The translations under genes and the position numbers were made by a program. Below are positions 7,875-17,164 of a stretch of 43,050 nucleotides of DNA, one piece after another. Position 1 is the first letter of the stretch. Every line of letters starts with the position of its first letter. Origin of the DNA: a virus; IMG/VR virus record IMGVR_UViG_3300013772_000026, positions 1 through 43,050 of that record; one strand, given 5' to 3'. The notes under the pieces were generated by a model. That model did not search any database. It had not been told where the DNA came from and saw nothing but the letters and a program-made list of their open reading frames with translations.

Positions 7875-10800
7875 CTATGCTGTTACATGTCCCAACTGCA
7901 TAATAGAATTAATGAATCCTTCTGAATCTGATACATTTGGCAATTCAACATTTTGTACAGTTATATATGTATCTGATTTTTGAGCTGTTTGATTTTGATT
8001 ATTAAATTTCAATTCAGGCATTTTAAAAGTAGGTAAAATACTCTTCAAAAAATTGTTTGGATTAAACTTTCCCCAATCCATAAGATTTTTAGTAAGACTA
8101 TTTTTTATTACCCCTGCTCCTTGTGGTAGTGTTACAATTTCACTTTTGTTGTCTTCATTGATTCTGTAAACCCCATCTTTAGGAACGTATTCAGTACCAC
8201 TAGCATAACCTACATAATTTTTACCTCTTGTTAATGCTTTAACTCCAGGGACATTATTTACACTCCCATACCTTGCAATCATGTAATTGATAGCTGCAAT
8301 TGCATTGTCAATTGGATTCAATATGTCTCCATGACCTTCCATTTTATAAGCATTGAATGTACTTGGTATTGTCTGCATCAACCCTTGAGATGGATGACCT
8401 GTCATTGCATTACTATCCCAATTATTAATAGCACCTGGATCTCCACTACTTTCATGCATAGCCATTTGTTCAAGTGCTCCTGCATTACTAGGGTCAATTC
8501 CAGTTGCCTTTATTGCCTCTGCAATCCAATCCTGCACATTTCCACTTACTGCTCCACCAATAGCACTTTTACCTGATGTTGCCATTTCTGTGAATTTACT
8601 TTGAATAAATGAATTAACGTCACTAGATGAGATACCATTTGTAAGTCCTTGCATTAAAAATTCACCAATTTTATACATTACTACTGAAGGTGAATGGATT
8701 CCGAATGATGTTTGAAATTGTTCTACTACTTTATCAGTAAGAGTTTTCACAATGTCTACAATATTAGCAGTAGAATCAGTTACACCTTTGCCTAACTCAT
8801 CAACTATTCCAGTACCACTATTATAAGATTCTGCTACAAATTTATTAATACCAGTTCTGACAGCATCAACTAAAATAGTAATTGGAGTTATTAATAATGC
8901 ATTATTTGCTGTTACAGAATCACCAATATTTTTATCAATATCTTTCCCAAATTGAGGTGATATATCTACAAAATGTTGTATAGAATTTGTTATATCAGCT
9001 ATTAACATATCAAGTGGTCTTTTAATTAATATGTCATTATCTGTTATTGATTTACCTATATTGTTATCGCTATCGCGAGCATATTTAGGGGTAGCATCAA
9101 CAAATTTTTGTACACTGGCATTAACCTCAAATAATAAAGCATTTAATGGTGCAGTTACTAAATTTGCATTAGATGAAACTGATTGTGCCATATTATTTAA
9201 TGGAGCAATTACTGGATTTGCACTTCCATTTAATATTTTACTAGTATCACTAGCATTTATAACTTGTTCTCCACCTTGGAACTCTGCTTTGTTACCGACG
9301 ATTATTTCTATGCCTTCTTCATTGATTTTCTTAACCCCTGATCTGGCATAGCTAGTTCCTGAAGCATAACCACTCATTGATGCTGAAGCTGATTTTTCTC
9401 TCAGAGCTTGTGCATCTTGTTCTGTTTTAATAGAAAGATTTAGAGCAGTTACAAGATCAGCTATTGCATTATCAGCATTGAATTTAGTAGATTCCTTTTG
9501 AGTTGTGCTCATGGTATCTCTTGCAGATTGAACTGCTGTTTGGTCTGCTTGCCATTGCCATTTGCCATCTTGAAATATACGAACATTCTTTTGATTTTGA
9601 GCATTTGTTAAATCATTTTGCTGTTTGATGAGGTCGTTTTGATATTGCAATTGTTGTGTCGCTCTGGTTTCAGTTGCTACTTTAGTATTAATAGCATCAA
9701 TTTGTTTTTGATAACCTGCAATGATTGCATCTGAAGTTGCTTTTTGTACTCTAGCTATTTCTGCTATGGCATTAGTTGATGCTTTTGATGCGTCTGCATT
9801 TATTGCTGCCGTTCTAGCTTGTGCAATTGATTCTGCTGTTGCTCCTGCTTTATTAACTGCTTCAAGATTTGCATTAGCTACATTAAGAGCATCTAGAGCA
9901 GATTCTTTTTGAGAAATTGTTTTAGCATCATTTAATCTTTTTGTTGCTATTGCTACTTTTTCTTGTGCTTTTGCTACTGCATCAGCTTGTTTTTGTGCAT
10001 CGGCTAGTGCTTTTTTGTCTGCTGATGCTTTAGCCTTTGCTTCTTTATCAGCGAGAGCTTTATCTGCTTTGGACTTTTTAGCATCTGCTGTTGCTTGAGC
10101 TGTATTACTAGCAGTCATCCCTATTTTGGAAAAATCAATCCCAGATGTACCTTTTAAAGCAATTCCGTTCATAGCAGTTTCTAATGCAGTCATTTGATCT
10201 GAATATTCTTTTAGACCTGCATATTGAGCCTTCATCTCAGGAGTAATAAATTGCTCTTTCCCATCTGCACCAACAACGGTTCTACCTCCATCAAGAGGTT
10301 TTGCTACCAATTTTCCAGCCCTGTAGTAATTACCCCATAATGATGCTAGATGCATTATTAATTCTTGGTCTACTTTAGACTTTGCTTCAGCTAATGATTT
10401 ATATTGAGTTAAATCACCATTGTATAATTTAGATAAAGCATCCATAGTTTGAGCATTTCCGAGAACCTTTGCGGTATAAAAATCTTCGCTACCCATAAGC
10501 ATTTGAGCGTATGCCTGCCTAGACGCTTCTTCTTCTGTTGCAATAATATCAATTAATGCTTGATGAGTAGCTTTTTCATTGCCCAAAATAGGAATTAATT
10601 CTTGATGTTTCTCGCCAAGTTTTATAAGAGTATCAACATTAAAAGACCCTGTTTTATCAAATTCATCTAAAGCACCTTTAGCATCAGCTATTTTTGTTGC
10701 AGATGTTGCCATTGTTTTTTGAAGATTTGAAACAGACAAAGCAAATCCATCTGTAGCATTTTTTGCAATTCCGATTTTATTTACAATTGGTGGCAAAGAA

Positions 10801-13800
10801 GAATCTACCTTATTTAGACTAGCATTTAAGTCATCAATATTTTTGCCGTCCCATTTTAATAGAATATCTTTGACTGCATTCAAATTGTTTTTATATTGGT
10901 CTGCATTTGTAAATGTCATTTTACCTTGTATATCAGTAAATGTAGTCCTCTGCTGTTCAGATAGCTTATCAAGTCCCTCTATCGAATTTTGTACTATTTC
11001 TTTATTTGAAGTGTTAACCATTGCTGATAGGTTATCTGCATTTGTTTTTAAAGTTTTAAGTCTCTCTAATTCATCAGTTAGGGTTTGAAGAAATTCCTTA
11101 CCCTGGCCTGTTTTACCGATATTGTCCATTGCAGAGCGAATAGCATTAATTTCTTCTTGAACATTATATTCACCTTTTGCTTGAACTACGCTTTTATCTG
11201 CATAATCAGAAATTACCCCTGAAACATCACTGCCCATTAAAAATTGCTTTTTATTTAATCCATCTTGACCCTGTTGTGCTTTTAAAGAATTTTCTCTAAT
11301 AAAGTCTTTTTGTTTTTCATCCCCAAGTTCTCTAATCTTTTTGATATTGTCGTCAATACTACCACTTTGTAAATTTAAAGCGTTTGCACTTTCTCCAAAA
11401 ATATCTTTTAATTTTTTCTCAGTCTCAATTAATTGTATCTTTGCATTATCATCCGTTTTTGCTAATTCTGCGTTCTGTTTATAGGTTGCAATTAAAGAAG
11501 TTATTTCTGTTTGTTGTTGCTTAAACGCGTCTGCTGATTCCTTAGATTTTTGTGCTGCCTCTTCTTGCTTTTGGTTATACATATCCATTGCCATCACAGC
11601 AGACGTAACACCTATTGCAATCCATCCCAAAGGATTTGAAAGAAACGCTGATTTAATTGCTATCCCTAATGAGTTAAATGACAAAGATAAACCTTGCAAT
11701 GCGGTGATTTCCCCAGATGCAACCATTGTATTTGCTATGGAAATATCTTTAAATAATTGTAAATTCATAATAGCAGTCTGAATTTTTAAAGGTAATGTTT
11801 GGAAAAAGCTTAATATTGCAGTACCCTTCCACGCTAATAGCACAGTACCCACTACAGATAAAATCGTTTGTAAATTACCAAATGATGAGATTAAGTATGT
11901 TAAGGAGTCTATCATTCCTTTTATCACATTAGAACTGGCAATAGCACTAAAAAATCCTTGGACTGTTGACGTTAATCTTTCTACTTTTGCACCAGTTGAT
12001 TCTGTCCAAATATCGAATTTTTGATTTGCTATTCCAGTTTGATCTAATGACTTATTGTATAAATCAACACTGTCAGCATAACCATTCATTAATGCCCTAA
12101 GTCTGTTCATTTGATATGTCCCACCAAGGGTAGTCATTACATAGTTCTGAGTTTTAGCATCTAAACCACCAAATTTACCGCCTAAGTCATCTACAACTTC
12201 TCCAAAATTTCTTAATTGCCCGTCTGCTGTTGTAGCTACGACTCCTGCTTTAGTCAATGCTTGAACAACTTGGTTCATATTTGTGGCATCTTCAGAATTA
12301 AATCCCTTTTCTTTTATAGAACTGTAGCGACTCTCGATTGATTTTAAGGACGTTCCGATCTGGCTTGCGCCCTCTCTGGTTTTACTGGAAATTTCTGCCA
12401 CCCAGCTAGCTGCCTTCTGCATAGAAACCCCAATTCCATCATTCATACTTGCAACTTTCTGCATTGCGACACCGATTTCGTCGGCGCCAGAAGCAGTTGC
12501 GTCACCTAAATATGAAAAAGTGTCTATGACTTTCTGGGCAGATTCTCCTGTGGCATTCATGGTGGCTGTAATAATCTTATTACTATCTGCCATTGAAATC
12601 GCAGAAATCTTTGAGTATTTTACAATAGCTTGCATTCGTTCTTCAACTTCTGGTCCCTGTAAACCTTGTCTATATAAATCAACAGAAGTATTTGCTACAT
12701 CTACAGTTGAAACAGACATTGCTTTCCCTAATGCATTATAAGACTCTGCAAGTTTTTGTACTTCTGGTTGAGACTGCCCTGTTACAATGCGGATCTGATT
12801 TAATGCATTATCTAAATCATTTACATATGTCACAGCTGACTGCATCATCCTAAGAGGAGCGTATATAGCCGTAGCTGCCATTCCCCACATAAGCATTTTT
12901 CCAAGATTTCCCAATATTGAGTTACCTAGAGTATTAGAAGCAGATACAGTTTCAGATAAACCAGTTCTTACTGTGCTAAGTTGGGTATTAATTGCAGTCG
13001 TTTGCGTCCTAAGTTCTGCCATAGTTGTAGCAGATGTGCTTAATCCACTGGTAGAAGCATTAATCGCACCTAATGATTGTTGTACGGAAGGAGTTTGAGC
13101 AGTAGATCCAAATTGCGCCTGAAGATTTCTTACAGCGAGTGCATTGCGTTCAACAAAAAGCGCAATTTGCTTTTGCAATTCGGCATTTTCTAACCTGGTA
13201 TTTTCTAAATTTCTGTCTGTCACAAATTGTATGTTCGATTCAGACCTCATACTAGCCATTAGAGAATCTATTTCTGTTAATTGCGTGAGTGCTCTTGGGT
13301 TAACAGAAATAGCATTTAACTTTTGTTGAAGTAAAGTCATTTGCTCTTCGGTTAATTTTACCGAAGTTGCCCCTGCTCTAATTTCTGCAAATAATTGATT
13401 ATATTTGGCAGTGGCTTGTGAAATAGCTTGAGTCTGGTCTCCTTCTAGTCTTTGTACTGCCAATAATTCTTTATGAGCATTAACTAGTGAAAGAACTGCC
13501 AACTTTGCTTTTTCTAGTTCTGCTGGTGATGACCCTACATTTAATCCAGTCACTAAACTTTCTGCATTCTGTGCTAATGGTTTCGCAGATATTGGCATAC
13601 TACCCAAATTAGCCATTGATGCTCTTAATTTATCTTGAGTGAGTATTAATTTCTCAGCTTTTATTCTAGTAGCTTCTAAATTATTGCCATATGTAATAAT
13701 AGGTGTAGATGTTATCTTCTCAAATCCAGTTCCAGTTCCGTTCATTACAGTTTTAAATTTTTCTGCTACTGTTACTGTCTGACCAAGTGCATCTGTATAC

Positions 13801-14102
13801 TGTCTAGTTGTACCAATAAGTTTTTCTACCTTTTGTCCTGCTATATCAAATATTTTAAAAGAATCGGTAGTTTTATTCATTGCGCTAGAATCAATATTTA
13901 ACTTTATTGGTTTTTCAACTGAATTGGTAAGAGTTCGTATTTTAGAAGTTAAAGAATTTAAAGCAGAACTATCTGTAGTAACTTTTAGAATAATTGGATC
14001 ACCATTTATTTTGCTTCTAATAGCATTTATGCTACTTAATATCATTGCTTCTGAACTTTTATCTAGAATTGCTTGAACATTAATTTGAATCATACTTGAC
14101 AT
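7875..14102 (-). CDS. Tail tape measure protein with lytic transglycosylase domain
   Basis: The ATG at 14102 is preferred because the in-frame TTG at 14114 directly abuts GAGGAG. This gives about 2075 residues. The protein has long Gln/Ala/Lys/Asn-rich coiled coils (for example KADKALADKEAKAKASADKK). Hydrophobic segments lie around residues 400-420 and 730-830 (LLAWKGTAIL, IGVTSAVMAMDMY), as in tape measure proteins. Near the C-terminus an SLT domain is present (LEQMAMHESSGDPGAINNWD, then GLMQTIPSTFNAY), with the catalytic Glu at about residue 1884. At about 1.5 angstroms per residue the tail should be near 310 nm. The SLT domain would locally open peptidoglycan during injection. Assembly genes lie just upstream and tail-tip genes downstream, as expected. 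Confidence 0.95.
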   Translation of the reverse strand: MSSMIQINVQAILDKSSEAMILSSINAIRSKINGDPIILKVTTDSSALNSLTSKIRTLTNSVEKPIKLNIDSSAMNKTTDSFKIFDIAGQKVEKLIGTTRQYTDALGQTVTVAEKFKTVMNGTGTGFEKITSTPIITYGNNLEATRIKAEKLILTQDKLRASMANLGSMPISAKPLAQNAESLVTGLNVGSSPAELEKAKLAVLSLVNAHKELLAVQRLEGDQTQAISQATAKYNQLFAEIRAGATSVKLTEEQMTLLQQKLNAISVNPRALTQLTEIDSLMASMRSESNIQFVTDRNLENTRLENAELQKQIALFVERNALAVRNLQAQFGSTAQTPSVQQSLGAINASTSGLSTSATTMAELRTQTTAINTQLSTVRTGLSETVSASNTLGNSILGNLGKMLMWGMAATAIYAPLRMMQSAVTYVNDLDNALNQIRIVTGQSQPEVQKLAESYNALGKAMSVSTVDVANTSVDLYRQGLQGPEVEERMQAIVKYSKISAISMADSNKIITATMNATGESAQKVIDTFSYLGDATASGADEIGVAMQKVASMNDGIGVSMQKAASWVAEISSKTREGASQIGTSLKSIESRYSSIKEKGFNSEDATNMNQVVQALTKAGVVATTADGQLRNFGEVVDDLGGKFGGLDAKTQNYVMTTLGGTYQMNRLRALMNGYADSVDLYNKSLDQTGIANQKFDIWTESTGAKVERLTSTVQGFFSAIASSNVIKGMIDSLTYLISSFGNLQTILSVVGTVLLAWKGTAILSFFQTLPLKIQTAIMNLQLFKDISIANTMVASGEITALQGLSLSFNSLGIAIKSAFLSNPLGWIAIGVTSAVMAMDMYNQKQEEAAQKSKESADAFKQQQTEITSLIATYKQNAELAKTDDNAKIQLIETEKKLKDIFGESANALNLQSGSIDDNIKKIRELGDEKQKDFIRENSLKAQQGQDGLNKKQFLMGSDVSGVISDYADKSVVQAKGEYNVQEEINAIRSAMDNIGKTGQGKEFLQTLTDELERLKTLKTNADNLSAMVNTSNKEIVQNSIEGLDKLSEQQRTTFTDIQGKMTFTNADQYKNNLNAVKDILLKWDGKNIDDLNASLNKVDSSLPPIVNKIGIAKNATDGFALSVSNLQKTMATSATKIADAKGALDEFDKTGSFNVDTLIKLGEKHQELIPILGNEKATHQALIDIIATEEEASRQAYAQMLMGSEDFYTAKVLGNAQTMDALSKLYNGDLTQYKSLAEAKSKVDQELIMHLASLWGNYYRAGKLVAKPLDGGRTVVGADGKEQFITPEMKAQYAGLKEYSDQMTALETAMNGIALKGTSGIDFSKIGMTASNTAQATADAKKSKADKALADKEAKAKASADKKALADAQKQADAVAKAQEKVAIATKRLNDAKTISQKESALDALNVANANLEAVNKAGATAESIAQARTAAINADASKASTNAIAEIARVQKATSDAIIAGYQKQIDAINTKVATETRATQQLQYQNDLIKQQNDLTNAQNQKNVRIFQDGKWQWQADQTAVQSARDTMSTTQKESTKFNADNAIADLVTALNLSIKTEQDAQALREKSASASMSGYASGTSYARSGVKKINEEGIEIIVGNKAEFQGGEQVINASDTSKILNGSANPVIAPLNNMAQSVSSNANLVTAPLNALLFEVNASVQKFVDATPKYARDSDNNIGKSITDNDILIKRPLDMLIADITNSIQHFVDISPQFGKDIDKNIGDSVTANNALLITPITILVDAVRTGINKFVAESYNSGTGIVDELGKGVTDSTANIVDIVKTLTDKVVEQFQTSFGIHSPSVVMYKIGEFLMQGLTNGISSSDVNSFIQSKFTEMATSGKSAIGGAVSGNVQDWIAEAIKATGIDPSNAGALEQMAMHESSGDPGAINNWDSNAMTGHPSQGLMQTIPSTFNAYKMEGHGDILNPIDNAIAAINYMIARYGSVNNVPGVKALTRGKNYVGYASGTEYVPKDGVYRINEDNKSEIVTLPQGAGVIKNSLTKNLMDWGKFNPNNFLKSILPTFKMPELKFNNQNQTAQKSDTYITVQNVELPNVSDSEGFINSIMQLGHVTA

Positions 14103-14132
14103 TAATTTAATCAACTCCTCTACTTAGACATT

Positions 14133-14155
14133 AAAAATAGAGGGTGATTACCCTC
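14133..14155 (-). terminator. Rho-independent-like terminator between assembly gene and tape measure
   Basis: On the minus strand GAGGG-TAATCA-CCCTC (14155-14140) is followed by TATTTTTAA. It lies 2 nt past the stop codon of the 159-residue gene. The stem is only 5 bp, so it is probably partial and lowers, rather than stops, tape measure transcription. Confidence 0.55.
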
Positions 14156-14156
14156 A

Positions 14157-14636
14157 TTATGTTGTACTTATTCCTTGTTTTATTAATCCTTTAATTAACA
14201 TTGTTCTTGCCAACCCATTATTTAATTCTTGTTTAGTTTTTTCAATGAATGGTCTTGGATCTAAATAATCTGAAGAAGATTTGTAATCGTATTCTCCAAA
14301 TCCATTATTATCTCCATATTCAACCAATCCTGTTATTTCAAATGGCGATTTCCCATTAGGGTTATAATTTGGATTACTCATTGTTTTATTCTCAACATTT
14401 AGAATAACCATATTGCCAGCCTTAAATGTCTCATGTTCCATGTTCCCAACATCAGACAACCCACCGTTGTCTTCTCTTCTTATATACTCCTTAGGAGAAT
14501 AGACATTATATACCGTTTCTTTTACATTCTGAGATTCTAATTGTTTAACTTCTATTGCTACAGTATCTACCATAGCAATTTGTATTTTCTTTAAAATAAA
14601 TGCTTCTAAATCTTGCATACTATTAAATGAAGGCAT
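14157..14636 (-). CDS. Tail completion / HK97 gp10-like protein
   Basis: This 159-residue protein starts with ATG. Its pattern resembles HK97 gp10-type and minor tail completion proteins: an N-terminal helix (MQDLEAFILKKIQIAMVDTV), then VYSPKEYIRRED, a beta part containing IVEYGD-like GLVEYGD, and the terminal DPRPFIEKTKQELNNGLA helix. The 'RPF-x-E-x-T-x-x-E-L' end is characteristic of that group. Proteins of this type sit at the head-proximal end of the tail. Its location next to the tape measure fits a tail assembly role. Family assignment is by eye. Confidence 0.65.
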   Translation of the reverse strand: MPSFNSMQDLEAFILKKIQIAMVDTVAIEVKQLESQNVKETVYNVYSPKEYIRREDNGGLSDVGNMEHETFKAGNMVILNVENKTMSNPNYNPNGKSPFEITGLVEYGDNNGFGEYDYKSSSDYLDPRPFIEKTKQELNNGLARTMLIKGLIKQGISTT

Positions 14637-14650
14637 TAAGATTACCTCCC

Positions 14651-15196
14651 TTACACCTTTTTCTTCCGAGTAGTTGTTGATTTGGGTTTATTAAAACTCG
14701 CAACAATATTTGGGAGTTCTTTCATTAAATCCCCTAATTTTTCTGGGGAAGGAAGTTTAGATACTATATTATTTAATACTTGACTAAAAATAGACGCAAC
14801 ACTATTACTTAGCTCCATTTCTTGTTCCATTTCTTGTTCTAGTATTTGAACAAACTCAGAACAATCAGAATTAAGCTGTACGTGTTCAATTATTTTATGT
14901 TCTTTGCAAAAATCATAGAATTCTAATGCTAGTACAGAATCAATATTGCTCTCTACATCTGTCAATCCTTCAAATTCAATATCTGCAAAGTTAGCTAATA
15001 TATATAGGGTTGTAAATAGTTTTTTTAGAGTATAATCTACTTTCATAAAACCAGATTCATCTTTGTTTAAAGATATTAAGATTATATTGTCAATCATATT
15101 TTGTTGAGAGACGAGAGGGACGTAGTTAAATTTAATGAGTGTTGGTAAGTTGGTATTGCCTAATTCGATTTGTTCTTTTAATTCATTGAATTTCAT
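14651..15196 (-). CDS. Tail assembly chaperone-like protein
   Basis: This 181-residue protein starts with ATG after AAAGGAG. It is largely helical and acidic in the middle (QILEQEMEQEMELS) with a basic C-terminal tail (KPKSTTTRKKKV). No enzyme motif or membrane segment is present. Position two genes upstream of the tape measure is where tail assembly chaperones normally lie. I saw no clear slippery heptamer at its 3' end, and the next gene has its own start, so a programmed frameshift pair is not supported here. Function is inferred from context. Confidence 0.55.
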   Translation of the reverse strand: MKFNELKEQIELGNTNLPTLIKFNYVPLVSQQNMIDNIILISLNKDESGFMKVDYTLKKLFTTLYILANFADIEFEGLTDVESNIDSVLALEFYDFCKEHKIIEHVQLNSDCSEFVQILEQEMEQEMELSNSVASIFSQVLNNIVSKLPSPEKLGDLMKELPNIVASFNKPKSTTTRKKKV

Positions 15197-15221
15197 ATTA
15201 TTAGTCTCCTTTAAATTCTAT

Positions 15222-15239
15222 ATTTTTACGCGTAAAAAT
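15222..15239. promoter_or_regulatory. Perfect 18-bp palindrome, possible operator
   Basis: ATTTTTACGCGTAAAAAT is a perfect 9+9 bp palindrome between the moron terminator and the tail chaperone gene. On the minus strand its left half supplies the T-run of the terminator at 15241-15260. The GC-containing centre (ACGCGT) in such an AT-rich region, and its position just upstream of the next gene's ribosome site, would suit a repressor dimer site. No matching site was noticed elsewhere in the window. Confidence 0.4.
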
Positions 15240-15260
15240 TCCCCTATTTGAAAATAGGGG
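15233..15260 (-). terminator. Rho-independent terminator of the membrane-protein moron
   Basis: On the minus strand CCCCTATTT (15260-15252) pairs with AAATAGGGG (15249-15241) around a very short loop, followed by AATTTTTACG. The stem is 8-9 bp with four G-C pairs at its base. It starts 16 nt after the stop codon of the 124-residue gene. Confidence 0.75.
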
Positions 15261-15276
15261 AGGGTGGTTACTTTGA

Positions 15277-15651
15277 TTATCTAGCGTTAAGCAATCTGCC
15301 AATTTCTTTTTCGCTATCATCTTGATTCATTGAGCAAATCTCATCTAAATGCTTTTCTGTAGTATTTAGATATTCCGCAATTTCTCCATAAGATACTTTT
15401 AATTTATTATAGGTGTCTATATCAGTATCCTTATATAACACCATTTGAGAACGTATAATAACCAAATCTATAGATAAATCAAAGTTGCTCTTTAAAGAAT
15501 TTTTCCAATTCTTTGCAGAATTTAACGCATGTGATTTATTTGAATTAGATTGTTCAACTGCAACTTTTTGAGAATGATTATAGTATAAATATCCACCAGA
15601 TGATATTATAATCAAGGATATGATAATAGCTAGTATTTTATTTCTTTTCAT
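15277..15651 (-). CDS. Membrane-anchored small protein (moron)
   Basis: This 124-residue protein has a basic start (MKRNK), one hydrophobic segment at about residues 5-24 (ILAIIISLIIISSGGYLYY) and a soluble, charged, helical remainder. There is no lipobox Cys. The topology should be N-in with the bulk outside the membrane. It is the only gene here with both a consensus promoter (TTGCAT-18-TATAAT, 15716-15687) and a strong terminator (15260-15233) of its own. That is the pattern of a moron that can be expressed from a prophage. Superinfection exclusion or host modification is possible but unproven. Its ribosome site is part of a perfect inverted repeat. Confidence 0.75.
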   Translation of the reverse strand: MKRNKILAIIISLIIISSGGYLYYNHSQKVAVEQSNSNKSHALNSAKNWKNSLKSNFDLSIDLVIIRSQMVLYKDTDIDTYNKLKVSYGEIAEYLNTTEKHLDEICSMNQDDSEKEIGRLLNAR

Positions 15652-15718
15652 GTTGCATACCTCCTATAATTTTATTTGTTTACTATATTATATTCTAAAA
15701 CATAGGAGGTATGCAACA
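15651..15718 (-). promoter_or_regulatory. 17-bp inverted repeat masking the moron start, with internal promoter
   Basis: TGTTGCATACCTCCTAT (15651-15667) and ATAGGAGGTATGCAACA (15702-15718) are perfect reverse complements, 34 bp apart. In minus-strand RNA the 3' arm contains the gene's AGGAGG and touches its ATG. The 5' arm is an anti-Shine-Dalgarno. A promoter reads TTGCAT (15716-15711), 18 nt, TATAAT (15692-15687), with predicted start near 15680. Transcripts from it lack the 5' arm and are free to be translated, while read-through transcripts contain both arms and should hide the ribosome site. Confidence 0.7.
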
Positions 15719-15741
15719 AATAATTGAAATTATGTTAAGAT

Positions 15742-17112
15742 TTATAATGATTGTGGTCCCAAAACAGGTTCACCCATTATAACTTCATTAATTGATATAC
15801 AACTCATTAAATAACCCTCTAATACTTTATCAATATTTTCAAAGTCCCAATACCAAATTTGTAATAAAAATATATTATTATTTATAGCATATTCTTTTTT
15901 TCTTCTGTCATGTTCTTGTTGGGTTATGAATTGTTCTTTGGTCTGATTTCTAGCCGTTCCGTCATGGTATTCTCCTTGATACTCTATAAGGAGATTATAT
16001 TGTGGTAAATAGAAATCATATGATAAATTACAAGAACCTAAACCTATTAATCCATTAAATTCTTTTTGAGGAACATTATGAATATTATTTAAGTCAAAAT
16101 ACTCTTTACATTTCTTTTCCCCTTTTGACGCACTACAAGCTGGGCAACCAGTTTTATCACCTGCATTTCTATGAAAAATACCAGAGAACCATTCATAGTT
16201 ACATACCTTGCAAATCCAGTGAACATGAAGGTTGCTCCCAGGACAATATTCTTCAGGTGATTTATCGTTCTTATCATAATCCCATTCTTCACAAATAATA
16301 GGGTTTACAACCAGTAGATTGTATTCTTTAGAAGGTAATTTGTGAGAGCAGTAAGGACATTTACTATCCTTATTTCTACTTGCTATAGTAGCGTCCCATT
16401 CATGACCGTTAACACATTTCCACCACGCTTTACTACCGTTACCACAGGTTACATCATATGGAGTCAAATCACCATTCTTAGCTATATGCCATTCTAAAGA
16501 TAATCTAGGATTAAGTGTATCTAGACAATTAGATATACCTACTTGTAAACCATGGCAATATCCGCAACCTCTACCATTATAAATCTCACCCCAACTAGAC
16601 TTAAATATCTCTCCACAACCATCAGCATGACATTTAAATCTAAGTTTATCATCTCTAGATTCATATATATCTGATACTAATTCAAATGGTCTGTTATTTA
16701 ACTTACACCATGTATCTATGTTCTTTATCGTATAAGGATTTCTTTTTTCAAATCTAGATAAAGTTCCAGTTACCATATATCTTAACTTTCCATTATAATA
16801 ATACCCTTCTTGATCCTTGAATATTAATTTCTGTGAAGACCCTTCATATATATCACTGATCAACTCAAATGATTTGTTATTTAATATTATCCATAATTTT
16901 ATATTCTCTATTGTAAAGGGGTTAACTTTATCAAATATCTTTGATGATGGGTTTTTCTTTAATCCTCTATATAATGTTTGAAAACGATACCCTTCTTTAT
17001 CTTTTATTATTAATTTTTGATTACTATTATTATATTCTTTAGTAATTAGTTCAAATCCTATGCTATTAACAAACTCGCTAAGTTCTTTAATATTGGGTAA
17101 TCTCTTTGCCAT
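15742..17112 (-). CDS. Free-standing homing endonuclease, zinc-finger plus Vsr-like nuclease
   Basis: The ATG at 17112 is chosen because GGAGG lies 9 nt upstream; an in-frame TTG at 17121 is too close. The 456 residues contain three N-terminal repeats of about 45 residues, each with N-x-x-F-E-L-[IV]-[ST] followed by KL-x-[IF]-K-x. Cys pairs follow: CGYC near 185, then a DUF4379-like segment (LEWHIAKNGDLTPYDV ... WWKCVNGHEWDATIASRN ... CPYCS) and a second one (WICKVCNYEWFSGIFHRNAG ... CPAC). The C-terminus has YDFYLPQYNLLIEYQGEYHD, the D...E-x-Q-G-x-x-H core of Vsr/EDxHD-type nucleases such as I-Bth0305I. It should cut a specific site and spread its own gene. Confidence 0.8.
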   Translation of the reverse strand: MAKRLPNIKELSEFVNSIGFELITKEYNNSNQKLIIKDKEGYRFQTLYRGLKKNPSSKIFDKVNPFTIENIKLWIILNNKSFELISDIYEGSSQKLIFKDQEGYYYNGKLRYMVTGTLSRFEKRNPYTIKNIDTWCKLNNRPFELVSDIYESRDDKLRFKCHADGCGEIFKSSWGEIYNGRGCGYCHGLQVGISNCLDTLNPRLSLEWHIAKNGDLTPYDVTCGNGSKAWWKCVNGHEWDATIASRNKDSKCPYCSHKLPSKEYNLLVVNPIICEEWDYDKNDKSPEEYCPGSNLHVHWICKVCNYEWFSGIFHRNAGDKTGCPACSASKGEKKCKEYFDLNNIHNVPQKEFNGLIGLGSCNLSYDFYLPQYNLLIEYQGEYHDGTARNQTKEQFITQQEHDRRKKEYAINNNIFLLQIWYWDFENIDKVLEGYLMSCISINEVIMGEPVLGPQSL

Positions 17113-17164
17113 CACTTTCAACCTCCAATTATTTTTACAACCTCCATCTCCGAACTATATTAAA

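Noticed and set aside
9031-13329. Several plus-strand open frames inside the tape measure gene
   Set aside because: They are the opposite-strand shadow of an Ala/Lys-rich coding sequence, lack ribosome sites and have no recognisable product.
14600-15200. Programmed frameshift between the two genes before the tape measure
   Set aside because: The 181- and 159-residue genes are separated by a stop, a spacer and a new start, and I found no slippery heptamer at the overlap.
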